The notes: a model not told the origin generated them from the sequence alone. A stretch of 64,000 nt of DNA from Astropecten irregularis (GCA_963971285.1 OZ020255.1:12544931-12608930), one strand, 5' to 3'; shown: positions 10,399 through 23,380, counted from the stretch's first letter. Numbers and translations are program-made.

Positions 10399-13300
10399 GT
10401 TGTCACTTGGCAGTGTCAGTTTCCATTGTCAGGATTGTGGTTATTTTTGATTAAAATCATCATCATTTTTTTCTTTCAGGATTATAGACTCTTTAACCAA
10501 AGTCTTGAAATTTAGCATTCTATTTTAGCCCTACATGTACATGTAGCATCGAGTTGTTTTGGGGACAGCTCAGTCACTCATTACTGGCCATCATAGTTTA
10601 TGAAAACAAATAAATCAGCAAACCAAATGAATACAAATTATATCTCTGTTAATTTCATTACAAATAAACAAACAGCACTCACCGTTTGACTCACTAATTG
10701 AGACTGTACTTAAAATCAATCATGTACTGTATGCTGGTACATGTATAATTGGAAGTTACTGACATATAATGTACACATCACATCATCCGAGTGTAGGATA
10801 TGAGCACTGTGCGTAAGAGTAATAACCAGCTGTCAGTGATGGTCCATGCACAAACACATACTACATGTATGCTTACTCAGTTACTGGCAGACTGGTTGTA
10901 CAGTTCATGTTCTAAGCATAGTCACAGAGCTTCGTGAAGTGTTGAAATATTGTGAGAGAATGAAAAGTAGTCCTGAGCTGCATTTAAACATCAAACACGT
11001 TGTTGTACATGTATGACTGATCCAGATTACTTCTCCTTGTTTGTAGCTCTATGGTCTGTACAAATCTATTTGATGTAGACATTACAGAAGTGCCAGTATA
11101 ACAGTACAGTACAGTGCATCGAGTGGCTCCGCCTCTAGTGAAGTTTGACAGCCAATCATAATGTGTGCCAGTGAAGGTGCATAGTCAGTGCTCCACACTA
11201 CCAATTTTAATCAACAGACTTACCTCAAGTCTAGGTTTTACAAGACTTAGGGGGGGGGGAATTAAAAGTAGTCAACATTTTGTCAAGCCAGCTCAGTGCT
11301 GTCACCTTTGCTCAGTGCTATTAACAGGATCTAGATTGGGATCTTATGAACTGACAGTGCAGATTCAACAGTTATTAGCCCTATGAAGTCTATAGTATAA
11401 TTACTCAATCTGACCACAATCAGACCATGATCAGACCAACAGGCTTCAAAGCAAGTCTCTTGTTTAGAAATGACAGAGTGACTGGTGCCAAGAAGTGTTT
11501 GCCAAAAGTGTGTACAAAAGATTTTCACACAATTAGAGTAGGCATACAGGACTTTTAAGTGGTGGCTATTAGCTAGGTTTGATCATTATTGACAAGATAG
11601 ATCTACATTCATGTAGCAGTCTTCCAAGACAAGTATTATTAAAATGAGTAGAGGTCAGCAGGTGTCATCAGCCTGTAATGATGTACAGGCCAGGGCCAAC
11701 CAAAATTTGCTTAGTGCCTAAGCACCAAAAACCTTGGTAAATAAAATCAGTATGCCAGCCCAAACTCCTTGTGAATGTTGTGCTCAGCAAACAATGACCG
11801 AATACTAAGTCAAAAGCAGTAAGCATCACATGAAAATGTGGGTGGCAATCCTGTTTGATAAAGGAAAACTTTACATGCTTAGGCAAATTTTGTGCTTAAA
11901 AAATAAAAGCAACTCTATGATAGTGGCCCCTGGTGTATTTAACATTGCACCATTTAAGGTTGTAAACATTAGAAATAACCAACAGCGAAGTTACATGTAT
12001 ACATACTGTAGTAGGCATGTAGCAACTCTACCAACCAGGCAGACCATCAAACCAGTACATTGTACAGTATGAAGTGTACACATGGGCTAAGTATGGACTA
12101 TGGATACTTGATGTGTACCTGGTTTTGTGACTGTTCATACATTTACAGCTTAGTACAAACAACAAACGAGACAAGTGCACACTCAATTCATGTACTTGTA
12201 CAATGTACACTGTACTTTTAGTCATTGCCATTTGTACAAGTTACAGGGTAATCCCTGTTAAAGGTGTGGATATGAAAAGTTCAACAAGCACTCCCATGTA
12301 TCAATGTTATTATTGTGTATTCACAACTGGACCTGTCTGTCAGGATTTGACAAGTGTAAAGCTGTCACTGTACTGTTGTTGAGCATTATGGGCAGGGTGC
12401 TGTTGGTCCAAACACTTGGCTTATAAATAATATGCATGGCAATTAACCCAAAGTTAAATGCCATTTAAGTAATGTAGGCCTGCAAAGAAATGCCAAGGAT
12501 GCATACTGTTTCAAGTGGACTGGCTAGGCTGTGCTTGTGTTGTCTTGGACAGAATTACCGGTACTCTGACTGAGGCTGATGGATCTATACATGTAGTCAA
12601 ATGAACATGTGATGTAGGCCTACATGTATGCTGCAGGAATAAAGCTTTATGCTAGATTGCTAGCCTAGAAACACGTTTACAATCGACCCAAGGTTTAGCA
12701 AATTTGGGGAAAACAAAATCATATGCTGTGAAATTTGCAATCCTGACTAGTTCAACTTCATATAAATTAAAACACTAATGTAAAAAAAAAGAAGAAGATG
12801 AGAATTATGATACCCAAAATCATCATTTGCTGTCCAGCTCATCAGATGTGCATTTTATACCGGAACATAGTTTGTACAGACTACACTGTGTGCAGATCAG
12901 TGTCCTGAACACAATCAAGACAAAGACTAATACACCACAAATATTTCCTACCAATCACTGAAAATGTCACAAACAACCTCAGTTTTGACACTGAAGTCAT
13001 TCAGAAAAAAAAATGCAAACTCCCTGGAGACAGAAGGTCAATGACCAGATGACAGATCTAATCTGAGAGTATATAGACCACAGAGATTGAAGGCTGACAT
13101 TCTGTTGACAGTCACTGACCCTAAGGGCCATAAAATCATGCCAAAAAGTCAAGAGTCTTTGCAGGACTGAAACCACCAGTTGAGCCAAGTCCTCCACAAA
13201 CATCCCCCCTTTCCCCCTGTCAATAATTCCAACCTATATGCTACATGTCACACTCACAGTACAGCAATTATCAGATTATCAATTGCTGATGTCTTTCAGC

Positions 13301-13844
13301 AGGGGATGTAGGGGGCCCCAGATCTTGTTTCATTCTTGTTTGGCTTGTAAACTGAGCCATTAGCAGCAAAATCAAAAACTCCAACTTGAAACAGACCCAA
13401 GTAGCTGCTGGCTAGGGAAAGAATTGAGAGGGGGGTAAAAGAAAACACCAACCCACTTTTACCTGGGATTTGTGTGTGTGTTTGTGTGTGGCTGTGGTCT
13501 GACATATGAGTCATAGTTTGTTCATGGATTGGTCATCTCCTTTTTGGAGGATTTAAAGCCTGGCCTGGTGATGACTCAATAACCAACCAAAGAGAGAGCA
13601 AGGAAGAGACAGCTCGGCCTGTTACAGAAAATAAACCTGCCAAGCACATGCCTACACATTACATGCAATTTAGCGCTCCACACTCAAGCTAAAAATAGCA
13701 CACCGGATCTCAGACAAACACTGCAAACGTGTGTGGATGTGCTTGTGTGCATGCATGCATGAAGTTTGTCTGACATCCGGGGATTTTGTACATGTGCGCG
13801 CTGGCCAAATCATTTGTGTGACGTCATTAGTGCGGAGCGCTATT
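10399..13844. other. Non-coding stretch
   Basis: 3.4 kb with no recognisable exon. It is dense in acatgtaca and taggcctac words (10.7-11.1 and 11.9-12.6 kb). The open frames are at most 80 residues and lack motifs. A (TG)n-like patch lies near 13475. A small unassigned cluster of catatgagtcatag and ggttgg words lies near 13500. Confidence 0.5.
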
Positions 13845-13855
13845 GTTTTTCAAAC

Positions 13856-14303
13856 TATCCAAAATCTCAGGGTTGGAACCGGATCGAACCCTCAGATTTG
13901 TTTCAACCCTTTTCACAATTTGCAAATGTTCAACCCCAAGCCAACCCGGGTAGGATGGCCTTTGCGGATCGAAATCAAACCTGTTTTGAGATGATATCAC
14001 ACTGTCTCCTTTTCGATCTGAGTTGAAACCCGGATCTGACCCAGGTCAGCCCGGCAAGTTTTTGAACCGGATTAAAGAGACGCAATGTTCACACTACGTT
14101 TATGGTGAAGTGGCTCATACATCGCAGATCATAGCGCAAAATGCAGTTTGAAACCAGATTAAGATGGTTAACCCTGCTCCCTACCAGGGTTGATTTCGAT
14201 CTTCGTCCTACCCCGGTTGGCTAAGGGTTGAAACTTTTCAAGTGTGAAAAGGGTTGAAAAAATTCTCAGGTTTGATCCGGTTCCAACCCTGAGATTTTGG
14301 ATA
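13856..14303. mobile_element. Hairpin element with 30-bp perfect inverted repeats
   Basis: The 30 bases at 13856-13885, beginning tatccaaaatctcagggttg, occur in exact reverse complement at 14274-14303. Imperfect pairing continues inward (tttcaaccctt, cgaaatcaaac). There is no protein frame. A similar phrase (ccagggttgaaaatctc) follows at 14329, so the true element may extend a little further right. It is a non-autonomous foldback element of unknown class. Confidence 0.7.
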
Positions 14304-14500
14304 GTGTGAAAAACCGGGCTTTAGGGACCAGGGTTGAAAATCTCAACCCGGTTCCAAACTCCATTTTTCGCTGTGATCTGTGTCATATGAACCAGACGTT
14401 CACCAAAAATGGAGTGTGAACATTACGTCTCTTCGATCCAGTTGAAAAATTTGATAGGCTGAACCAGCACGTACTCTGTAAAGCACAGAGTGTAGAAATG

Positions 14501-14535
14501 TCTGATGTTTCAATCCTAGCAGGATCTTTCTCTAG
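14501..14535 (-). repeat. GATCCTGCTAGGATT-GAAACATC hairpin motif, copy b
   Basis: The minus strand reads gagaaagatcctgctaggat, then tgaaacatcaga. Same set as the copies at 8.2, 23.3, 28.1, 31.0 and 55.4 kb. Confidence 0.6.
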
Positions 14536-14613
14536 CAGTTTATACAATGAGCCAAAAACCACAATGATTATTACGATAAAAAACACAAGGGGACAGCATT
14601 TTATAAACCAACT

Positions 14614-14817
14614 GGCAAGAATTTGTGAAAAACGTTCCTGAAGTTGTTGATTCTTTCAACTCCCAGCTTAGGATAGAGACAGGCAAGAATTTGTGAAAAA
14701 CGTTCCTGAAGTTGTTGATTCTTTCAACTCCCAGCTTAGGATAGAGACAGGCAAGAATTTGTGAAAAACGTTCCTGAAGTTGTTGATTCTTTCAACTCCC
14801 AGCTTAGGATAGAGACA
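14614..14817. repeat. Three identical 68-bp tandem repeats
   Basis: The unit starting ggcaagaatttgtgaaaaac begins at 14614, 14682 and 14750 and shows no difference between copies. Perfect identity means a very recent expansion or an assembly artefact. No coding role is apparent. Confidence 0.9.
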
Positions 14818-15225
14818 ACTGTCCCATCAAATCAAGATTAATTCAATTTCATGCAAAACGTGTTTTCTTGAAAACAACACCCCTGGGATTGTCAGTATAA
14901 ATAATCCCATGGATTTCCCCCACATGTCACTGCCCAAGGTCAATTATTAACTATTGTTTCCTACATGTAGTTGAGGGATGTTGCATGGCACACTGCCAAA
15001 AGATCATTGGCTTTTGCCTTTTGTAGTATACAATGCACTATTGACAATATCCAGGCAAAAACAAACTGCATTGTTAGTTGGCAAACCATTGTTTTCTTCA
15101 AGAGCGACCTTCTCATTAGCGACAGCAAAATTAATGATCCCATTGTCACCAGGCCCAACAGGAAATACGGCTAAAAAAAAATTACCTGTTGAACTTGAAA
15201 AGCAGTCAGAAAAAACCTACAGTAT

Positions 15226-15472
15226 CTGGGGCCAATTTCACACAAAAATTTCACACAAAAATGTGCTTACCATGAAATTTCTGTCAAGTAATAAAAACAG
15301 TTAACAATACAATTTCCATGTGTTTTGTATCACTTGTGATTGTTCTTCATCTGTAGTTCGCTGACCGTAAATTTGAGATGAAATTTTTAACCGGTGGTAT
15401 GTTTTATTGAGCAAGTCATTTTGTGCTAAGCATTTTTTTTGTGCTTAACAGCTCCATGATATTGGGCCCAGT
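15226..15472. mobile_element. MITE with GGGGCCAATTTCA ends
   Basis: Starts tggggccaatttcac and ends gatattgggccca, with inner paired words tgtgctta and tgtgcttaaca. A second copy lies at 48618-48864 with better preserved ends (gttaagcacaa and ttgtgcttaacag). Both lack open frames. Confidence 0.7.
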
Positions 15473-15616
15473 ACATGAGACAAACGTGTGGTTAGTGATT
15501 TTGTTAAAAGCTTAGCCAAGGTTTCTGTGTGATTATCAAAAATAATAAACACAATGGAAACTGACTGGATAATTCTAAGTCACTGAACTTAAAAAGGTAA
15601 ACAAAAAAACATTGAC

Positions 15617-15870
15617 GTCATGTGATTGACTGGAGCAGGATTCGAACCTGCAAACCATTACCAGTGCTCTACCATCTATTTATCCAGTCCTATGTTGGCG
15701 GTGTCCCAAATTGTCAATTAAATACTCGTTTGGCTTCTGACTGGCAAACGAGCAAATATAATTGACAATTTGGGCCACCTCCAACAAAGAGCAGTGGATA
15801 GCTCAGATATGGTAGAGCAGCGGTATGGTACATATTCCGAAGGTCGGAGGTTATAATGTCTCTAGTCCAC
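15617..15870. repeat. Palindrome with tRNA-like units at both ends
   Basis: The left arm is a reversed tRNA-like unit (actggagcaggattcgaacc ... tatccagtcc) followed by a spacer with aaattgtcaatt and ctcgtttggc. The right arm repeats these in the opposite sense (gccaaacgag-type word, aattgacaattt, then gtggatagctcag). It has the same architecture as the palindrome at 55.9-56.2 kb, but is more diverged. Confidence 0.7.
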
Positions 15871-16442
15871 AGTGCTCAGCAAGTTGTCCATGGTTAGCAG
15901 CTCCATGAAATTGGACCCTGGTCTCTACCTTTAGTACATCATGCTCAGTACCTTCCTAAATGTTACATGTGACGTGTCTTATTTTCTTATGGATGGGCCG
16001 GGTGTGCCCTTTATATGCAGGAAGAGAAAGACCACAAGTTGTTTGCCCTTTGAAGAATGTAATCCAATCATTCCATTGCCTATAGAAGCCAGAGCTGTAA
16101 ATTCTTACTGCTAATGTGAATACACAACACTCATGTATGATAATTAGGCCTATAATGTATTATTTTATAATGTACTGTGCAAAATAAACACTGTATGACC
16201 AGAACAGAACCTGAGTATATGTACATCCAATCTGATGATGTGTACGCCTGTACTGTAGGCCTACATCTGTTGTACAAAACCTGTACTACAGGTCCCCTAT
16301 CTGCTATGTGCCCAACCCATTGAGGGTGCCCTTCTGCAGTTTCCTAACCTCAGTGGGTATCAGACACAACGCATTCTTGTGACATTTGCCGTATTTTAGT
16401 TCTACCTCCATCCTCCATGGTTGTAGTACTTGCTCCAATCAT
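15871..16442. other. Non-coding stretch
   Basis: No exon or repeat arm was recognised. It contains several tgtacatc and aggcctac words. Confidence 0.4.
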
Positions 16443-16685
16443 AGGGCATTTACAAAATGGAGGCTTAGGCTCAGGCTCCAGCTCTGTCATCCATGCTGAA
16501 AATATAGGCCTACATGTAAGTTACAATGGTTTTTCACTGAAGATGAAACTCTGTTTTCCTTTTCAAACCAGAGAATCTACTTCAGAACCACAGCGCAGCC
16601 AAAAGCCTCTATTTTGATACTGGTTATTTCAGACTGGATTCAAGAAATGGAGCCGGAGCCTGAGCCTCCGTTACGTAAACGCCCA
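16443..16685. mobile_element. Short inverted-repeat element, GGGCATTTACAAAATGGAGG ends
   Basis: The left end gggcatttacaaaatggagg and the right end cctccgttacgtaaacgccc are imperfect complements, continued by caggctccagctc and gagccggagcctg. The internal sequence (gagaatctacttc, gccaaaagcctctattttga) recurs at 17440-17500, which marks a second copy at about 17344-17590. Confidence 0.75.
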
Positions 16686-17169
16686 TGCAGTACCATGATT
16701 GTGCATTGTACTGTATAGTGTAGGCCATACATATGACTCTACATACAGTATTCTGTGTACATCAATCAACAAATCATTTGTTCTCTACCACTAGAGAGTA
16801 GGGAAGTTCTCTAGTTTCTACATTGGCTACCAATTTGCTGTGAGTTTTATCCCACAGTGACTAATTTTTGCAGACCAGCCTGCACTACACACATCAACAA
16901 TTCTATGACAATTGACACTCTTTCTATGCATGTTCCAATTGCCCACTTGGGATGAGAATTTCAATCAGCAATATCTGGACATCATCAGGAAACACAATGA
17001 CAACCCTGGCACCGAAACTGGCAAATTCTTTCAAGATTGCATGCCACTTGATATTACTCATCATAATGTACCCTGAAGCTGGCTCCTCAAACCACAGACC
17101 CTAGGTAATAAATAAATCCACCAAATTATCCCAATGGCACAATTACAAAAACAAAACTTGCTTCTGCCT

Positions 17170-17790
17170 GAGAGCCTGGGGTCAATTTCACAGAAGCCCT
17201 ACTACATGTATATCAATCCTACAATGTAACAAATCCTACTATCAATCCTACAATAACTTGAGTTTTACAAAGGATTTAACCCTTCGTATCCTACAACTTG
17301 TGCAGTTGTGCATGCATCATAAGTCCTATGGAGGTTTACGAAACAACAGCTCATAGGCTCAGATTCCAGCTCTGGCATATATGCTGAAAATATTATAATG
17401 TTGAGATTTTTCATTGAATCTGAAGCTTTTTTTTCTTTTTCAAACCTGAGAATCTACTTTCGAACCGCAGCCAAAAGCCTCTATTTTGATACCCATTATT
17501 TTGCAGAATGGATTCATGAAAATGGAGCTGGAGCCTGCTGCCTGAGACAGAGCCTGATGAGCCTCCATTTACATGTATAAAGGCCCTATGATAAGTTACG
17601 ATGAGTTTTGTGAAATCAAACCCAGCACCAAACTCATAATTAACTATCAATCGTAGGACTTATTTGTATGACGCATTGCAGCCCCATATACATGTAGAAG
17701 TCCTAGGATACAATGGGTTACATGTAGACTGTCTATCCTTCATATAACTCGAGTTACAATCGAGTTAAGGCTTTGTGAAATCAACCCTTG
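17170..17790. mobile_element. Diverged inverted-repeat element carrying the second GGAGCTGGAGCC copy
   Basis: The outer ends ctggggtcaatttcaca and ttgtgaaatcaacccttgg are inverted copies. Words such as atcctacaat and ctcgagttacaat sit just inside. Nested within (about 17344-17590) is a second copy of the 16.4-kb element (ggctcagattccagctc ... gagctggagcctg). One MITE has landed in another. Confidence 0.55.
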
Positions 17791-19114
17791 GTCTGTTAAG
17801 GATCAGACAACTAGCCAGATGGAAGCTAGGGAAATGATAAATGAGTTATTATTCACAGTTGCAGGCTCTGGCTGTTAAATGATCATCCCCTTGGGTATGG
17901 AGGCAGAGGATAAATCCTTTTAATCTGAGTGAGTTGGCTGGACTGTCCTGGACTATGGTTCATCAATCACGTCAACCATGGTATCCTGGTGCCATCATAT
18001 ATTCCTTTGAAATTTGTTTCCCTTTCTGATCTCACTTATAAACAATAAACCATTTGCGAGTTACTGGTAAATATAAAGGGTAGGCCTATCTGACACACAG
18101 ACTTCTTTCATAGCACATAAACACCCTCTAAAGTTTGAATTTCCCAGACTAAAGACTCTGTTGCTATATGGCACATGATTCAGGGCAAGCTTTCATATAG
18201 GGATACACATACCCATCTCTGGAATGGACTGGTTCCTTTGTGCCATTCTTTATCCAATATGAACAGTGCATTGGTGCAAGACATCTGTTGTGTGTAAACC
18301 AAGCTTGCCCAAATCATGTGATATAGCAACAGTGTCTTATAAAATCCAGAGAATTCAGGTTTTTACATTGTAGGCCTACATGTACAGTGAAAGAATTCAG
18401 TGTAACAGATATTGTTCAATTTTAACTTGCGAAAGGCTTAGTTGGGAATGTCTTAAATTTCAAGAGAACGGATTATTTTGTTCCAGTTTGAATTACGATT
18501 GTACAAGTTTAAAATATTGAAATGCTAATTGCATTGCTAATTTTGATAATTTGAAGCTTTCAGCCAAATAAGTCATTCATTTCCTCTGGGGTCCGATTGA
18601 TAAATACATGTGTGAGCTTTCTTCAAAACTATAAGTAGTGCTCCAAATGAAGATATCACTGTAATTGTAAAGAAAGTAAAAAACATGCCCTCTCCCATTG
18701 TGAAACTGGAAAACTTTTTTTATTTTATACTGTGTAGGCCTATATCTAGGCAATCTAGGTTGATATTGTACTGTATTACATACAGAACATTTCCTTTTGT
18801 ACGCTTCTTTTCGACAAACTGATTACAACCATACAGCTGACAAATCCCTTTTCAATTTCTGGCGATCCCAGAGACAAGAATTGCTAAACCCCTGCTGATT
18901 TCAATTTCAGATACATTTGGCAGACACTATTTTTAGGCAGTTTAGAATCCTTGCGGTAATTCCAAGATTGACATGGATTTTACATGCATGCAAGCATTGC
19001 ACTTTGTGGTCTGAATGATGTGTCATGTTAAAAATCAAGGCCTTTTCACACCATGGATCCAGAATCTTTGGATTTGACCCTGATCCCCTGTGGGGATGTG
19101 TGCAGTAAAGGCAT
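17791..19114. other. Non-coding stretch
   Basis: Nothing recognisable beyond scattered taggcctac words. The small AT-rich open frames on both strands look random. Confidence 0.45.
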
Positions 19115-19118
19115 TTAA

Positions 19119-19483
19119 AGGTAGTATCATACATTGGTAAGAAACCAAAAAAGAAATGTTCACAGATTTACGTGTAACTTTCAGGGTATGAAGATGGTGC
19201 TGGTAGAAACCTACCGTTAAATTTTTCCGCCTGAAATGGTGTATTTATCCAGAAATTAGTAAAACAACAACCAAAAATCTTTTTGATCTTTTAAAAGATC
19301 AAAAATAAAAGAGACAAAAATTAAGAAATACTTTGGCCGTTTTTCACGATTTTCACAAAAAGTGGGCACCGTATGGGACTGAAATTTTCACAGATGACTG
19401 TGACTGTACAATGTATCTTCCTTCATATTTTTGACCATGAATCTGTACTTCTTTGACAAAAACCAAAGTATGATACTGTACCT
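19119..19483. mobile_element. TTAA MITE, main subfamily, full copy
   Basis: Flanked by TTAA at 19115-19118 and 19484-19487. It has the canonical order: end, core half (cagggtatgaagatggtg, ccgcctgaaatggtg), centre gatcttttaaaagatc, other half (gtgggcaccgtatggg, ccatgaatctgta), inverted end. The right TTAA is shared with the next copy. Confidence 0.9.
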
Positions 19484-19487
19484 TTAA

Positions 19488-19870
19488 AGGTACACTAGTA
19501 CAGGATTGGTAAAGAACTGTACCCAAACAGAAAATGCTCACAGATTTACGGCTAACTTTCAGGCTATGAAGATAGTGTTGTTAGAAATACAATGTAGGCC
19601 TATACCGTTAACTTATTTCTGCCTAAAATGGTGAACAGTGATCCAGAAATTAGTCAAACAAAGACCGAAAACAGATTTGATCTCGGTGTAAGATCAAAAC
19701 CATTCTTCATGTTTTATGTGAAAAATGGAGTTGGGTTTTCGCTATTTTCTCGTGACTCAGATACATGTCCGATTGAGATCAAGTTTTCACAGGTTTATCA
19801 TTTCATGTATGCTGGATTAGACAAAGTGTGAGTGTTGTTCTGTGACCTTTACCAATCATGTATTATACTG
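19488..19870. mobile_element. TTAA MITE, second subfamily, abutting copy
   Basis: Begins AGGTACACTAGTACAGGATT directly after the TTAA that ends the previous copy. Its left half is the same core (cacagatttacggctaac, aggctatgaagatagtg, ctgcctaaaatggtg). Its right half is the alternative arm (tcgtgactcagat, tgctggattagacaaag, ccaatcatgtattata). This pair shows that the two subfamilies share one half and differ in the other. Confidence 0.85.
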
Positions 19871-22677
19871 TAGGCCTATAGGCTCGTATCAAATTCTACA
19901 TTTTTGCCTAGCAAGTTAAGCTCTGTTTAAATGTTTTGATATTAAGCAAACAATCAAGTTTCATGAAACCCCCTGACCAGCCAAATTGATGTCACCCTGT
20001 CAAATCTCACTCACACCCAATGTCCAATTAGCCCACAGTACCCAGACCACCAGAGGGGGAGGGGTAGAGAAATGACCAATCAAAGCAATCAACCATACCA
20101 AATAAACCACCAAAATAATGTGTTTGTGAACAAAAGTTCTGGGCCATATTATATTATTCTGGTTGACAGATGGTGTTTATTGTTCCAATATATTCCCCAT
20201 GGAAGCTGACCAATTTCCAGTCCTGTTTAGTCTACATATATAGCTTTGCTCTGGAATTTCAAGGTGGCCAAATAAGGGGTCTTGGTTGCCCTGGTCATTG
20301 CCTTGATGCCCTCTTAAAATATTTGAGAAGGATGACTAGCCTAGCCCTATCAAGAACCACATTCAATACATGAAAAGTTACATCTTCCTGTGAAGAAGAT
20401 TTCTACGCAAAGCAGTACGTAGTCACCATAAACTTCCCAGTTCTCCTCCATCATAAAAAATTCAGAGGCAATTCCATGATAGAGTGGACTCACAACTGCC
20501 AGGACATGGCCCGAAATTTCATATCCATAATTGAAAGCAATCATCCACAAAATACGGATCAATCACGGTAGAATTTCAAACACAAACCCTTTTGCGATGC
20601 CAAAAATGAAAAGAAACGGGTACAAATAAAAGTATAAATCCAAACTGTCCCCTTAATATAAAGGAACGGAAAAGTAATAAATTGAAGTTCATAACATTCA
20701 AGTAGAATTTGATGGGCTTTCTCCCATTGTTCATCAATGCAAGGAACTCTTGGAGCACTGCACAGGTTGTGGTATGTCTTGAACTGTATAGGAGGCAGGT
20801 TTGTTGCTTGATAACAGAAATCATCAGATTTTCTTGGGGTGGGAATTTGAGCTCATACTGAGGGTTTTGGGAGCCATCAATTTGTTGATGACTCAAGTGC
20901 AAACTATGCAGACAGCAGACCAGCCTGGTAGACACTAGAGTGTTGGGTCCCTGGATATTACAAATACAAGCCTGTTCATATGGTACTGAGAGATACATCC
21001 TGCTTTTGTTTTCGTTTAATTTCAGACTTTTTGGGGTTCATTTTCAAGGCGGCAAAACTTCAAGAATTGTTAAACATTTAGACAGACAAATGTAAATTTG
21101 TACAGGACATCGCATACATGTACCACTGTATTGAAAGCTTAAGATTATCAAAATGATAAACGCCGTCTGAAATTTCTGAAAATCCTAGTCAATGAAAAAG
21201 TGTGATCAATCTATCCCAAAGTCCTGGAGATTTCATGAAGGAAATAAACTTTCTTGTCATCATTTGATCAGCAATCCAAGTCTTGGATTTCATGAATATA
21301 AGACAACATTGGCTGCAATGGCAGTTGAGGGCAGAGCGCTACTATATGACTGAGAGAAATTGTAGAATGGGGTGATGGTAGATCAATGTGGGTTAACCTA
21401 GTGTGCACAGGTTTCAAGATAAAAAGGGCATTGCTGCAATTTTTTTAAAGTAATTTGGATCAATTTCATTTATGTAATTTGGGGGGAGCTGAAAATCGCT
21501 CTCCTTAAATCAACGTAGAGAATTAAGGAGAGTGATTTGCTCTCACTAACAAAAATCAAGTTCGAGCTGCAAATGATCCAATTACTTAAATCATCATAGG
21601 GCCTACTCATACTAGTTACATGTAGTGAAAAAAGAGGGCACTTTGCTCATGCTAAACCAAGTTTTAGCATAGAGGAAGGATGGTTTTTAGCATGTGTCTG
21701 GTGTCGGAAAAGGAGAACATGCAAACTTTTGCTTGTCCTGTTGAAAAAGAATATAAACAAATATATTACTTTTTGTGTATTGTCCGTAAAGGGTAAAATA
21801 ATGTCAGCTGGAAAAATGTACATGTGTACATGTATGTGATGTTTTGAAAAAAGACAGCTCTCCTTAAATTGTTAAGGAGCTCTCTGGTTTTTTCACTCTC
21901 CCCGAAAAATATTAAGGACAGTGGAGGAGAGTGATCACTCTCACTCTCCTTAAAAAAAAAAATGTCAGGCATAATTTCCTATTAAGTTACAAGACTTACA
22001 GACTTGTTATGTTTATGAGGATGCGGTCACGAAGAGAAAAATATTGAGATACTTTAACTAATAAAAGGTATAGGCTATAGGCCTACGCGTTATCACAGTA
22101 TTGAGCATGGTCTGAGCGCATCACTTGTAATGCTGACAATCTAGCCGGCCCCTTCCCTGAGGGAGTCTCGGTATTAACACCGTTGAGTCCATCCTCCCAG
22201 AAAGCATCTCACACAAATTTATTAAATTTAAACTGCCGACAGGACATGTTTTAACCAGCTTTAAATGCAACGCTGGAAGCGGTGACTTGACAGAAGCCAT
22301 TAAAAGAAGAAGGAGTTTAAATGGGGCCACAAGAAATATTCCAAGCCATGTGATGTGCAATGTGCGTGGGTTGATGACTGTCGCGTAGTTGCACTGATCA
22401 GGCTGCTAGTTTATACACCTGTGATATGAATTTGTGGGCAACAGACTTAACGTGAATTTTAGGAATTTGCCTCCGCATTACCAGTCATGAATGCACTTTA
22501 CTGTGCGTACACTCATGGTAGTTAAAGGAGTTTATACACAAGGTGATTTTTCTTTCATTTATTTTGTATGTGATTTGTGCGTTAATAAGTACAGTAATGT
22601 ACTCAATTTTCTTGAACAGTCCATTCTTCTTCAGGTTCTTCTCAGAACCACACAAAAGGGGATACATGGTGTTTTAA
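19871..22677. other. Non-coding stretch
   Basis: No supported exon. A 140-residue minus-strand frame (20576-20998) shows no motif, no splice context and no family resemblance. At 21480-21960 several 'ctctccttaa' words in both senses hint at an old inverted-repeat element. 22130-22380 is low in repeats and could be conserved non-coding DNA. Confidence 0.45.
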
Positions 22678-23022
22678 AGACATCATACTTTGGTTTTTAT
22701 CAAAGAAATGCAGATTCATGGGCAAAAGTATCAAGACAGATACAGTAACAGTCTTCTGTGAAAGTCATACGTTGCCCACTTTTTGAGAAAACAGTGAAAA
22801 ACAGCCAAAGTATTTTTTAAGTATTTTCTCTTTTATTTTTGATCTTTTAAAAGATCAAAAAGGTTTCTGGCCGTTGTTTTACTAATTTCTGGATAAATAC
22901 ACCATTTCAGGCGGAACAATTTCAATGGTATGTTTCTACCACCACCATCTTCATACCCTGTAAGTTAAACGTAAATCTGTGAACATTTTTGTTTTGGTTC
23001 TTACCAAAGTATGATACTACCT
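22678..23022. mobile_element. TTAA MITE, main subfamily, reverse orientation
   Basis: TTAA at 22674-22677 and 23023-23026. Here the caaagaaatgcagattcatg half comes first and the core half (ccatttcaggcggaa, ctaccaccaccatcttcata) second, joined by gatcttttaaaagatc. It is therefore inserted in the opposite sense to the 2.2-kb copy. Confidence 0.9.
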
Positions 23023-23320
23023 TTAAACTCAATCTCATTGCCTCTTCTTTGTTCTGTAGGGCTATCTCTTTGGAAGCTGTTACCTGGTGAATGTTAGTTT
23101 CCCTCAATATTTGAGATGGTAGATCTACCATACCAGTTCCTTTCTTCTGTTCCACTGACCATCCTTATCTAAGCCCTTATCCTCAAGTGGCTTTCAGCCA
23201 ACTTAAGGGCAAATTTGGAATTCCTATTCAAGGACAGACCTTAATTGAGGCATAGGGAAGCCTCAGTTGATACCACTATTGTAATCTGTCACTTCCTCAT
23301 TTTCTTGCCTATCTTCAAAT

Positions 23321-23380
23321 TTTGATTTGAAAGTAAGATCCTGCTAGGATTGAAAGTGTCAGGCCCTCCTAACTCCAAGC
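23321..23380 (+). repeat. GATCCTGCTAGGATT-GAAAGTGTCAGG hairpin motif, copy c
   Basis: Plus strand: tttgaaagtaagatcctgct, then aggattgaaagtgtcaggcc, followed by ctcctaactccaagcattt. The trailing part matches the right-hand side of the 28.1-kb copy, which shows that the repeat unit extends beyond the hairpin. Confidence 0.65.

Noticed and set aside
20576-20998. 140-residue minus-strand frame
   Set aside because: No motif, no homology that I recognise, no clear splice context; composition like the surrounding non-coding DNA.
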